Shown here: in pieces, positions 45,516 through 57,530 of the stretch | How positions within the stretch are numbered: the stretch's first letter is position 1 | Layout: each line of letters begins with the position of its first letter | Source of the DNA: Mesocentrotus franciscanus | Taxonomy: Eukaryota; Echinodermata; Echinoidea; Camarodonta; Strongylocentrotidae | Reading direction: 5' to 3' | DNA: 64,000 nt | NCBI GenBank assembly: GCA_037976565.1 | Contig: CP137673.1 | Location: 6,269,522-6,333,521, forward strand | Program-made: the position numbers and the translations under genes | The notes under the pieces: generated by a model | The model's input: the letters and a program-made list of their open reading frames with translations, nothing else | Databases searched by the model: none | Told to the model about the DNA's origin: nothing

Positions 45516-45910
45516 TAATTAGAGACTTACAGACTTAGCAGTTAGCACATAATAAGCGAGGCTGCACGAAGTCCGGGCTGATGAGGATGGGGAAAAGGGC
45601 TTCCCTAATAGATTTTGACAAATTCAACAAATTGATTTTAGGCCTATTCGAAACCTTAATTGATCGTGTCCAATGGAAGGATTAGGAAGCTGTATCATAA
45701 TATTAGAGAGCATATTATGCTAGTAAGTGCACAGCTCGCTTAGAGTTCAATACCCTATTTATGTCATTATGGTTAATATCAAAGAGGCGTGCCTGCATGA
45801 TAGAATGGTTTTTAAAAAAAAGCAAAGTACAGTATGGAATCAGGGGGGAAATTGAACCATTTAGATACTAAACGTTTTGATATTAATCATGGATGTTAAT
45901 ACTGAATTAA

Positions 45911-46235
45911 AGATAAAGTTGAGTTCTGGTCATGCATTCATTGCATTGTGAAAGAAACGTTGTGGAATCGATCAGAAAAGGTTGATCATGTAGCATATAA
46001 GTGTTGGTGTGTACTGCAAGGTTCTGGAATCATCAAAACGATAAGAAATTTGGCCCAGTCTTGGTAAAGTTACAAGCACTGTACATCAAAAGATGTATAT
46101 GGGACTACACGAACATGTGGCATAAAAATTCGTCCCGATTTGTATGCTGTTACATGCCATATTAAGAATATTAAGGCATTTGAAGAGCCATGCTTTTCAG
46201 GGAACATTTTTTTATCTGATGTTCTTCCACACTTG
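45911..46235 (+). mobile_element. Relative of the TTAA MITE family, right end unclear
   Basis: Starts after TTAA (45907-45910) with AGATAAAGTTGAGTTCTGG and follows the 8939 copy closely to about 46110, then diverges to a sequence shared with 4520-4870. Confidence 0.6.
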
Positions 46236-47041
46236 CATAACACAATGATAACGCTCACAAATTATGTTTCACCTCTTCCCAGAACTCAACCTTCTCTATA
46301 AGCCTTCATTGGCCACAAAGAGCAAAGCACTTCCCTTATACTGAGAATCTATATGACACTTGCATAACTACTCGATTTTTAAAGTAAAGGTTAATAGGGG
46401 CGTCTCTTCCGTCGACAGGAACGCAGGGACAACGCCCACTTTTTCCACTCAATGGATTCAACGTTTTCAACCATCAATTTGTTTGTGTCAATTTCATTCC
46501 AACGTTAAGAAATGACAATAAGCTGAAGACCAAGAGGGTGGGGGGGGGCGTGAGAGAGGGTAGGGGTTGTGTGTTTGTGTTGTTCCTCCTCCCCTGCAAT
46601 GAAGTGATGCACATTATATTGTGAACTGGTTGGTACAAAAGAGACACCCTCACAGAATCTTAGAAAACCGCCACACACTGCACATAATGATGATTTTCCT
46701 AGAATGTCTAAAATTACAAGCAATGCCCCTTCCCCTTCTCATGCAATATCGTCTGGAGCCAGAATGGTGCAGTTAACCAAAAGACTTTACCAAAGTCATA
46801 ATTAACGCCCTTCTAGATCAGAACAGACAATATTAAAATCATGGCAAGTAGTCGTGCTATGCATCGAACCCTGGCAAATATACTCGCGGACAACTACCTC
46901 ACTGACAACTATCCGACGGGCAAGTACCTCCTCTCCTCCCCACACACCCCTCCTCCAAAATACACACATAACCCTACAGAGAGTTACTAAATGATTATCC
47001 CATTGTAAATAAACTACACGGGGTTGATGTGTTGAGGGGCC
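46236..47041. other. Intergenic, nothing recognised
   Basis: No supportable gene; composition rises in GC towards 47040. Confidence 0.35.
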
Positions 47042-48097
47042 GTCACATATCGAAAACGGAGCCTGCCCGATCACTGCTCGATCACTGCGGGCTCCGCCGA
47101 GTTTTTTGGGGGTCGGCCGACGTTCGCAGGGCAACGAAACCTGCTCCCAATTCAGTGATTTTACAATTGATGGCGAATTTTGAGGTCGCAGAGCTCGTAA
47201 ACAGGTCGCCCGTAGATCGCTCGGGCATCGGCAAACATCGATCGATATTCGGGCGGCAATCCGACGATTTCAGACCATTTTTGGGCTTTTAAAATTCGGA
47301 CGGAGGTCGGCAGAGCTGCGCGGCCGCCGAACGGGCTCCCTACGATACTCGAACGTCCCCCTCCCGTATCCCGCCCGCGACTTGTACAAAGTCGGGCGTT
47401 CTGGTGTCGGCCCGCCGTCGGGCAGCTTCTACGTTCCCCATGTGGTGTATATATCCCCTGCATTCTGAGATACTTTAGATTATTCCTCGGTGCTGGAGAA
47501 ACCGTCTTGTCCGAGCTACGTCATCGCTGTCTTGTACACAGGAGCTACGTCATCGCTGTCTTGTACACAGTAGCTACGTCAACTCACCCCACGCAACGGC
47601 TCCGCCGTGCTTGTATTGCCCCTTGGTCTTCTTTGGCGGCATTTTAATTCGGTTTGCTGTACATTCTCATTTTCTGCAAATTCTGCAACCCCTCCTGTGC
47701 CCACTCACTCAAAACCTTCAAAACCTTCTGACCTCAGAAATATGATGTGTACAACTTGTTAAGTGTCCTATATATATTATATTCGAGGCGCGGACGCATC
47801 GGAGTACGCCAGGCAGGACGTCGGGCGGAGCCCGGGTGTCGGGAGGGCGGCACCGACAGATCTATTGATCGTCGACCGAAACTCGGACGGCGCCCGCCCT
47901 TATGTCGAGCGGGCTTCGCCCGACTCCCGTTCGTTTACTGACGGGTGTTCAAAGGGCACCTCCCGAGCCCCGTCCAATATGTAACAGGGTATAGATTTCA
48001 AGCGAAGAATTATACGCTCGACTCCCAGGCGGGTTTGAAATTCGGCGACTTTCTGGCGATCCACAGATTCGGCCGGAGACCGTTGGATATGTGACGC
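47042..48097. mobile_element. GC-rich element with terminal inverted repeats
   Basis: The left end CGTCACATATCGAAAACGG is mirrored at the right end by CGTCACATATCCAACGGTC. About 1056 bp, markedly GC-richer than its surroundings, without a credible ORF. A 'gagctacgtcatcgctgtct' unit is repeated in tandem at 47512-47580. The target duplication is unclear. Confidence 0.6.
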
Positions 48098-48570
48098 AAG
48101 CAATGCGTGGTAATAGGTGGTAGTAGTCCGGGGATGATAATTCAGGGGTCTCGTTGTCCTACAACACTTATATAAAGATTTAAAGGAAAACCGTATGCCT
48201 ATTCGCCAAATAACTTGCTTTCAAACTTGATGACAAAATGGTAATTTATCTTTCTATCTATTTAATGGAAGTATTTTTCTTTCATAAATACAAACTTGGA
48301 TATTCTGGATAAGTTTTATTTCAAATGTATAGATATTAATTATGAATATAATTTTTTTTCTTACGCACGTTAAATAATTACGAGTAAAAATATTTCAGGC
48401 ATAGGAAACTCGATAGAAACTATGATCCATAGTGAAAGGAAATGAAAGAGGACCACATAGACGGCTATACGCCTTATAACGTAATGTGCTCCTCATTCAA
48501 AAATACATTTTTGTTTGTTTGTTTCGTTTTTCAACATAATGGAAAGTAATATAATAATAATAATAATAAC
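48098..48570. other. Intergenic spacer
   Basis: AT-rich; ends in a short AAT run that leads into the tandem array. Confidence 0.4.
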
Positions 48571-51500
48571 GAGAAATTTAATTCGTCATTGAGGACGATT
48601 TAGGTGGTCTGTCTTTAAATCTGATGGACGCTGATCTTGTTAAAGATTGTCACAGCTACAACATATCGAAATTTGGAAGAAAATCGATCAATATTAACAG
48701 TGATACAATCAATTTCCCATAAATTTGCCGACGTCATAATATGCAAATTCGTTTTTTGAGTTCCAAGGCCGTTATGATGATGTCATGATATATTTAATGG
48801 CCAAATGAGACATGAAATCATTTCTCCGACTCATACTCTATCCAAATATGAAAAGAAAATTAGGGGTCACCGGGCTTCCTAAAGAGCTATTAAGGATTTG
48901 GTATAGGCATGTTTTTGCCCATATATGCAATGTATTACAAGAGCTCGCACGTACGGACATTTATCTGGAACGGACGCTCATTCCGTTATTAATGGTCATA
49001 AAGAGATAAACGTGGTACCAAATTGTTCGGGAAAAAGTGGGCAATAGTATGAAAGACAAAGCATGGCGATTCTAGGTTGCGTACCACCATTACGACAAAA
49101 AACGTGCGCGCTAATTTATGCGCGCGCAAAGGTGTGCACACGCAAAATTTTCGAAATGCTTGAAATGGCCTAAAACGTACTCTAATTTGATCAAAAAGTG
49201 ATTTTGAGCATTTTTAATTTTTGCGCGCATCGACGCGCGGAGGTACGCGTACGCGCGCGTTTATTGACGCTAAGTTGACCGGACAGATATTGACCTTAAT
49301 CGTGACAAATATGAATGAGAAATAATTTTTGGTTATGAAGATATGATCATGATTAGGGTTAGAATGTACTTTACAAAATGGCGCCTGGATGACGTCAGGA
49401 TAATTTGGTGAACTTAAAAAAAATCTCAAGTCACATCTCAAGATGTTGACCTATAACTGTGTCAAATTTGAAAGAAATCTGACGGTTAGATTTTGAGTAA
49501 TCGTGTGCACAAAAAAGTGTACCAAAAAAATCCGAGTGTTTGTACAGTTTCAATTAGAATACGAGAAATTTAATTCGTCATTGAGGACGAATTAGGTGGT
49601 CTGTCGTGTAATCTGAATAATTGATCTTGTAGAGAATCGTCTAAGCTACAACATATCGAAATTTGGAAGAAAATCGATCAATATTTACAGAGATACAATC
49701 AATTTTCCACACATTTGCAGACGTCATAATATGCAAATTCGTTTTTTTTAGTTCCAAGGCCGTTATGATGTCACGATATATTTAATGGCCGAATGAGACA
49801 TGAAATCATATCTACGATTCATACTCTATCCAATTATGAAAAAAAATTAGGGGTCAACGGACTTCCTAAAGAGCTATAATGGATTTTGTATAGGCATGTT
49901 TTTGCCCATATCTGTTATGTATTACAAGAGCTCGCACGCACGGACATTTATCTGGAACGGACGCTCATTCCGTTATTAATGGTCATAAAGAGATAAACAG
50001 TGTATCAAATTGTTCGGAAAAAATGGGCAATACTATAATAGACAAAAATGGCGATTCTATGGTGCGTACGGCCATGACGCGCGCGCGTATAGGTGTGCGC
50101 GCGCAAGGTGTGCGTACCCAAAATTTTTGAAATGCTTGAAATGGCCTAAAACGTACTCTAATTTGATTAAAAAGTGATTTTAAGCATTTTTTATATTTGC
50201 GCGCACCGACGCGCAGACGTACGCGTACGCGCGCGTTTATTGACCTGAAGTTGACCGGACGGATATTGACCTTAATCGTGATAAATATGAATGACAAATG
50301 ATTTTTGGTTATGAAGATATGATCATTAGTTGATTTTCAGGGTACTTCACAAAATGGCGCCTGGATGACGTCAGGATGATCTGGTGAACTTGAAAAGTTT
50401 TAAGTCACATCTCAAGATGTTGACCTACAACTGTGTCAAATTTGAAAGAAATTGTGGTTCAGTTTTGAGAAATCGTGTGCACAAAAAAGTGTACCAAAAA
50501 AATTCGAGTGTTTATACAGTTTCAATTAGAATACGAGAAATTTAATTCGTCATTGAGGACGAATTAGGTGGTCTGTCTTTAAATCTGGTGGACGCTGATC
50601 TTGGTAAGGATTGTCACAGCTACAACATATCGAAATTTGGAAGAAAATCGATCAATATTTACAGAGATACAATCCATTTTCCATAAATTTGCTGACGTCA
50701 TAATATGCAAAATTCGTTTTTTGAGTTCAAAGGCCATTATGATGATGTCACGATATATTTAATGGCCAAATGAGACATGAAATCACATCTACAATTCATA
50801 CTCTTTTTAAATATGAAAAGAAATTTAGGGGTCAACTGACTTCCTAAAGAGCTATAATGGATTTTGTATGGGCATGTTTTTGCCAAAATATGTTATGTAT
50901 TACAAGAGCTCGCACGCATGGACATTTATCTGGAACGGACGCTCATTCCGTTATTAATGGTCATAAAGAGATAAACATGGTATCAAATTGTTCGGAAAAA
51001 AATGGGCAATACTATGATAGACAAAAAACGGCGATTTTATGGTGCGTACGGCCATAACGTACGAAAACGCGCGGTGTGTGCGCGCAAAGGTGTGCGTACG
51101 CAAAATTTTGAAATGCTTGAAATGGCCTTAAACGTACTCTAATTTGATCAAAAATGATTTTGAGCATTTATTATTTTGCGGACCGACGCGCGGACGACGT
51201 ACGCGCGCGTTTTTGACCTGAAGTTGACCGGACGGATATTGACCTTAATCGTGATAAATATGAATGAGAAATGATTTTTGGTTATGAAGATATGATCATG
51301 AGTTGATTTTAGAGTACTTCACAAAATGGCGCCTGGATGACGTCAGGATAATTTGGTGAACTTGAAAGTTTCAAGTCACATCTCAAGATGTTGACCTACA
51401 ACTGGGTCAAATTTGAAAGAAATTGTGTGGTTCAGTTTTGAGTAATCGTGTGCACAAAAAAGTGTACCAAAAAAATCCGAGTGTTTGTACAGTTTCAATT

Positions 51501-53640
51501 AGAATACGAGAAATTTAATTCGTCATTGAGGACGAATTAGGTGGTCTGTCGTGTAATCTTAATAATATGTCTTTTAGAGAATTGTCTGAGCTACAACATA
51601 TCGAAATTCAGACGAAAATCGATCAATATTTACAGAGATACAATCAATTTTCCATAAATTTGCTGACGTCATAATATGCAAATTCGTTTTTGAGTTCCAA
51701 GGCCATTATGATGATGTCACGATATACTAAATGGCCAAATGAGACATGAAATCATATCTACGATTCATACTCTATCTAAATATGAGAAGAAAATTAGGGG
51801 TCAACGCGCTTCCTAAAGAGCTATTAAGGATTTTGTATAGGCATGTTTTTGCCCATATATGCTATGTATTACAAAAGCTCGCACGTACGGACATTTATCT
51901 GGAACGGACGCTCATTCCGTTATTAATGGTCGTAAAGAGATAAACGTGGTACCAAATTGTTCAGAAAAAAATGGGGAATATCATGCCAACGAAAAAAAGA
52001 TTTATGTTGCGTTCGGCCATGACGAACGAAAACGCGCGCATTTGCGTGTGAGCGTTTTTGTGTGAAATGCTTAAAATTGGCTGAAACGTACTCTAATTTG
52101 AATAAAAAGTGATTTTGAGCATTTTGAAATTTTGCGCGCGCACTGACGCGCGGACGTACGCGTACGCGCGTTTATTGACATGAAAATGACCGGACGGATA
52201 TTGAACTTGATATTGATAAATTTGAATGAGAAATGACATTCCATTATGAAGATATGATCATGAATTGATTTTAAGAAAATTTCACAAAATGGCGCCTGGA
52301 TGACGTCACGATAACTTGATGAACTTTAAAATGTTCCTGTCACGTCTCATGAAGACAACCTATGACTGTGTCAAATTTGAGCGAAATCGGGTGGTTCAGT
52401 TTTGAGAAATCCACTGCACAAAAAAATGGGGGTCAAATAAATAAAAATAAATAATAATAAAGAAGAAAGAAAATTCTGACGAAATTAATAGGTGGTCTGT
52501 CGATGACAGACCACCTAACGAGAAATTTAATTCGTCATTGAGGACGAATTAGGTGGTCTGTCTTTAAATCTGGTGGACGCTGATCTTGTTAAAGATTGTC
52601 ACAGCTACAACATATCGAAATTTGGAAGAAAATCAATCAATATTAACAGAGATACAATCAATTTCCATAAATATGCCGACGTCATAATATGCAAATTCAT
52701 ATTTTGAGTTCCAAGGCCGTTATGATGATGTCACGATATATTTAATGGCCGAATGAGACATGAAATCATATCTACAATTCATACTCTATCCAAATATGAA
52801 AAGAACATTAGGGGTCAACGGGCATCCTAAAGAGCTATAATGGATTATGTACAGGATGTTTTTGCCCATATCTGTTATGTATTACAAGAGCTCGCACGCA
52901 CGGACATTTATCTGAACGGACGCTCATTCCGTTATTAATGGTCATAAAGAGATAAATATGGTACCAAATTGTTTGAAAAAATTAGGAATATCATGCCAAA
53001 AGAAATGTGGAATTATTGTGCGTTCGGCCGTCACGACCGAAAACGCGCGCATTCGCGTGTGCGCGTTTTTTCTCGAAAAAATGGCTGAAACGTACTCTAA
53101 TTTAAATAAAAAGTGATTTTGAGCATTTTAAAATTTTGCGCGCGTACTGACGCGCGGACGTACGCGTACGCGCGCGTTTATTGACCTGAAAATGACCGGA
53201 TGGATATTGACCTTGATCATGATAAATATGAATGAGAAATGATTTTCCGTTATGAAGATATGATCATTAGTTGATTTTCACAAAATGGCGCCTGGATGAC
53301 GTCACGATGATTTGATGAACTTGAAAATGTTCCTGTCACGTCTCATGACAATGACCTATGACTGTGTCAAAATTGAAAGAAATTGTACGGTTTGATTTTG
53401 AGTAATCGCTTGCACAAAAAAGTGGAGAAATAAAAATAAACTAGAAATGTAATTCGTCATGAAGACGAATTAGGTGGTCTGTTATGTAATCTGAATAACT
53501 GATCTTGTAGAAAATTGTCTTAGCTACAACATATCAAAATTTGGAAGAAAATCGATCCATATTTACAGAGATACAATCAATTTTCCATAAATATGCTGAC
53601 GTCATAATATGCAAATTCGTATTTTGAGTTCCAAGGCCAA
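48571..53640 (+). repeat. Tandem array of about 1-kb hairpin-headed monomers
   Basis: Monomers begin at a hairpin AATTCGTC / GACGAATT, then AGGTGGTCTGTC. Starts (ATTCGTC) at 48581, 49573, 50545, 51518, 52530 and 53452 give periods 992, 972, 973, 1012 and 922; the last copy is cut off at about 53640. Shared blocks: 'gctacaacatatcgaaattt', 'gcacggacatttatctgga', GC-rich acgcgtacgcgcgcg and 'aaaatggcgcctggatgacg'. Short open frames repeat from unit to unit but carry frame breaks; no protein is inferred. The fourth unit ends with an AT-rich microsatellite and a terminal hairpin (52496-52515). Confidence 0.85.
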
Positions 53641-54140
53641 AGGGCAAAGGGCAGAGCTGTAGAAAATTAAGGAACATTACAAGACATAATAGAAGGAGAA
53701 CGAGAACCAGAGGCGGGAGAGGCGGGAGAGGTAAAGGGTGAGAGAGAAGAAAAAGAGAAGGGCAGAGGCAGAGGGAGACAGAGCAAGAGAATAAGAGGGA
53801 GGCAAGGCAAGAGGTCGAGGTAGAGGGAGGCATGCAGAGAGAGAGGGAGAGGGTAAGAGTAGAGAGATATATGCAGAGACAGAGCAAGAGAAGGAGAGGG
53901 GCAAAATAAGAGAGGAGAAGGGAAACAGAGAAAGAGAGAGATGCAATGGAGAACGATGCATTCAATATATCCAGCATAAATAGAATTTAATATAGAGAAA
54001 GAGAGAAGTATAGACAAGTAAACAATTCTATGTCCACGGGAGAGACGTAAACATGCATATACCTTGGGCTGAATAACTGGAAAAAGTAAAAACGTCTGGG
54101 AAGGAGACTAGCAAGGTGATTTGATATTGTAGCAGAGTTG
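53641..54140. repeat. Purine-rich tract
   Basis: GAGA/GGGAGA-rich. The beginning (aaagggcaaagggcagagct ... attaaggaacat ... aagacataatagaagg) is homologous to 62095-62190. Confidence 0.7.
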
Positions 54141-54174
54141 GGAGATAAACCCTATCTATATAATAATACGCAAA

Positions 54175-54467
54175 ATCGCCGCGGGGGGTGCGTAACGGCC
54201 TGCCAATGTGAATTTTTGGACATCAAACCCGTCTTTCCTAGACCCTGCCCGCCTCGGCCGTCGCGCGGGAACGGCGACACAATTCCAAGCGGACCCGCTC
54301 GCCCATGCCGCGTGCCACGTCGACCCCGTGGTCGCCGTCCATGTCGTTAAAGGTGGTTTCGGGGTCCCGGGAGGACGGGCGGACGAGAGCACGGCCGGCG
54401 TCGTCCGTGCAAGGAGGCGACGAACCCGCGAGAGCGAGTCGGCGAGGCGTGCACCCGCCCTCTGCAC
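54175..54467. other. Unexplained GC-rich island
   Basis: About 290 bp rich in CG dinucleotides inside AT-rich DNA. Open in several frames, as expected of GC-rich DNA. One minus frame reads NDMDGDHGVD, an EF-hand-like string, but with no flanking support. Could be an exon, a CpG island or part of a repeat. Confidence 0.35.
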
Positions 54468-54697
54468 GTCTAATCAAAGAGATCACACTATCAAGAGACA
54501 GTCCAGTCCATGATGTGTTGTAGCAAATATGCACGTCGCAAAGGGTCGGGCCTATCCCGTGTTAGGCATCTTGCTATATGCAGTCTAATCAAAGAGATAC
54601 ACTATCAAGAGACACGCCATTCACGTCATGTTACGTAGCACATGCATGATGCGATGGGTTGGGCCTATCCCGTGTGAGGCATCTTGCTATATATACG
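54468..54697 (+). repeat. 115-bp tandem duplication
   Basis: The block starting 'gtctaatcaaagagat' at 54468 and ending near 'aggcatcttgctatat' is repeated at 54583 with about 15 percent differences. Confidence 0.8.
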
Positions 54698-54699
54698 CA

Positions 54700-55223
54700 T
54701 CAGCCAAACTGACGTCAACGTAATACGTGGTTCTACGCTCACACACGTACACACACAGTCGAGATAATTCGTGCGACGGTTACAATATATTGGCACAAAC
54801 AGTCCGATTTTTCGCGTAAAATCTTTACTTTGAATATATTTGTACAAATTCTGTGGACCATGCCAACATAATCATAGTCCAAGCTTCTGCTTTATTGGTC
54901 TTTTATGAAAACTACATTGAAATCACAACAATAATAACGCAAATAGATTGTAAATGTCGAGACCATATAACTGAAGAGAAGAAAAATTCAGCGAGGTAAT
55001 ATCACATGCCTCCGCACGGGCAACTCCCGCGGTGTCAGGCCAGTCACGGCGCTCACACAATGCAATTTAACCTATGCAGTAACTGCAGCACTCTAGCTAT
55101 ACTGCATGTAGTACCTGTATATAGCGTGTATTTAGATCATTCAATGTTTCATGTTTGAGCCGTGCAATTGTTGTTTTCTTTTATTTCTTTTTGAATGTGA
55201 TGTGAATGTGAGTACGGTACGTA
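54700..55223. other. Intergenic, nothing recognised
   Basis: No supportable feature. Confidence 0.35.
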
Positions 55224-55657
55224 CATGCTATTACAGAAGTGTGCAAGGAATGATAGGCCTACAGGTGGAAGGAGGCGCGGATCCATGGGGCAGGGGCCTT
55301 GGTCCCCCCCCAGCAAAGAAAAAAAAGAGAGAGAAAGAAGGAAAAGAATGGAAAAGGGAGAGAAAGGGAAAGAAAGAAGAGGAAGAAGAAAAGAAAAGGT
55401 GTAAATAAGAAGGAGATGGGGCGCGAAAGGGCCTTGCGTACATGCTATTACAGAAGTGTGCAAGGAATGATAGGCCTACAGGTGGAAGGAGGCGCGGATC
55501 CATGGGGCAGGGCCTGGTCCCCTCCAGCAAAGAAAAAAGAGAGAGAAAGAAGGAAAAGAAGGGAAAAGGGAGAGAAAGGGAAAGAAAGAAGAGGAAGAAG
55601 AAAAGAAAAGGTGTAAATAAGAAGGAGATGGGGCGCGAAAGGGCCTTGCCTCCCAGG
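55224..55657 (+). repeat. 217-bp tandem duplication across an element boundary
   Basis: 'catgctattacagaagtgtg' starts at 55224 and again at 55441. The copied block includes host flank (to 55271), the element end GGCGCGGATCCATGG and a purine-rich tract. Confidence 0.88.
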
Positions 55658-56890
55658 CTGTTGCCTCCCACCCCTCATCAACAAAATAAGAGAGAAGGAA
55701 GGAAAGGAAAGAGGAAAAGAGGAGATAAAGAGAAAGAAAAAAGAGGAAGAAAGGAAAGAAGGGGATATCAGTTGCAATTTTCTCGCCAACAAGTTGTGAA
55801 TCGAGGACCAAAAACCTTGCCTCCCCCGCCCCGCCAACAAAAGAGAGCTAAAATGGAACAAAAAAGAGTAAGAAGAAAAGAAAAGGGTGAAAAGAAGGGA
55901 GATCAGTTGCGATTAATCCCGCCAAAAACGTGAATCGGCCCTTGCCTCCCTTCCCCAGCACACCTAAAGAGAGAGAAAGAAGGGAAGGAAAAGAAAAAAA
56001 GAGAAAGAAGAAAGGTAGGGAGATCAGTTGCGATTTTCCCGCCAACAAGGTGTAGATCGGGGGCGCTTGCGTACTGACGGGGCTTGGGTGCTTGGGGCCT
56101 GCCCCAAATGAAATTTAAACGTGGTTTATTTCTAATTCGATACCGGTGATTTACAAATGTTGCTGAAATGACATAATTTTCCGAGATTTTTAGTACATTA
56201 TACTTTGTATGCGTTTGTTGGAAAATGACAAATTCCCAAATTTACAGTCGGGCAAAAATATACTTATTTAGAGGCCTACATGTCAGGGTCCGCGGAACGG
56301 CAGGGCTCGGGGCTCGAGCTCCACCCCCTCCCACTTTTGTTGAAAAAGTATATTAAAGAGAAATAGAAAGAAAGAGAGAAAGAAAGAAAAAATAGTGACC
56401 TGCCAGTGTCACAAAATAATGAGGTATCAAAATATGCTCATCTGACCGTGATTAAATGCCTAAAACCACTGAGCTTCTGGGGGCTCCGCCCCCTGGACCC
56501 CACGCCAATGAGTGACCTGCCAGTGTCACAAATAAGGTATCAAATTATACTCATCTGACCGTAATTAAATGCCTAAAAACCCTGAACTTCCGGTGGCTCT
56601 GCCCCCTGGACCCACTCAATGGCCCTAAGGCGGACCCCTGGATGCTTATCTGACGGTAATTTAATGCCTAAAACCCCTGAGCTTCTGGGGGCTCCCCCTT
56701 GACCCCGAATCACTATGAAAACGTTGAGCGGGGCTTGCATGTAAGAGTGGGGTGATGCGGATGTTTTGTCTGCCCCGGCCTCCCCCAAAAAAAAAAAAAA
56801 AAACGTTTTTGCTCATTACGTACCAATATTTGGCTCGCATAACTTCAAATTTGGGCCCCTCCCCCCTAAGGAATCCTGGATCCGCGCCTG
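55272..56890 (-). mobile_element. hAT-like element, inverted relative of 41472-43961
   Basis: Read on the minus strand from 56890 it begins CAGGCGCGGATCCAGGATT and follows the 41472 element ('gagccaaatattggtacgta', 'catccgcatcacccc', the GTCAGATGAGCAT repeats, 'ccgttccgcggaccctgac'). The plus-side end is GAGGCGCGGATCC. The 8-bp sequence ggtggaag flanks it at 55264-55271 and 56891-56898. It has only a few tandem units, so it is shorter. A-runs at 56787-56803. Confidence 0.82.
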
Positions 56891-56898
56891 GGTGGAAG

Positions 56899-57529
56899 GG
56901 ATATAAAACAAATATACAATGACTCATTCTCGGAACAAGCAAACTATTCGCACTCAGGAACATCAATAGTACTGTTCTCCTCGGGCCGCGATGGCCCTCG
57001 GGAGAATATAATACGATTTGATGTTCCTTCGATGCGAATAGTTTTAGCTAGATCCTCGAGTGTCATTTTATATTTGTATATTTGTATATTATTTTCAGTG
57101 CATGCATGACAACAATATTCGTATAGATAACGAGAGTGAGGATCCGGAAAGGGATAGTGAAAAAGTAGGAACGAATTTAAGTGACGACAATAATCGTAAT
57201 TAACGAAAGTAAAAGAAAGTATTAGTCTAAAATATATGCATCAATTTTAATTACAAATTATTGATTTCACTGTTTTCTTCCAATTTTCAAGTTTTATTAC
57301 ATGATACATATTTATAAAAAAATTCAAAATGATACATGGGACAGCAAACAAAAGGTTGATATTCTAACGAGTACAATATTAATGAAAAGAAGAAGAAAAA
57401 TTATAAAATGATAAAAAGAAATTATCTTTAAAAAATATTATTTAAAAAAAAAAAAAATATATATATATATATATAATAATAATGATAATAATAATCGTTA
57501 GCACATATCTATTTTCAACCCCCACCCTC
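56899..57529. other. AT-rich spacer
   Basis: Contains A-runs and an (AT)n/(AAT)n tract at 57440-57495; nothing else seen. Confidence 0.4.
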
Positions 57530-57530
57530 C

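Noticed and set aside
48571..53460. Hammerhead-ribozyme-like reading of the GGACGAA / GTC boundary motif
   Set aside because: The required CUGANGA and paired GAAA core are absent; the motif is a simple 8-bp hairpin.
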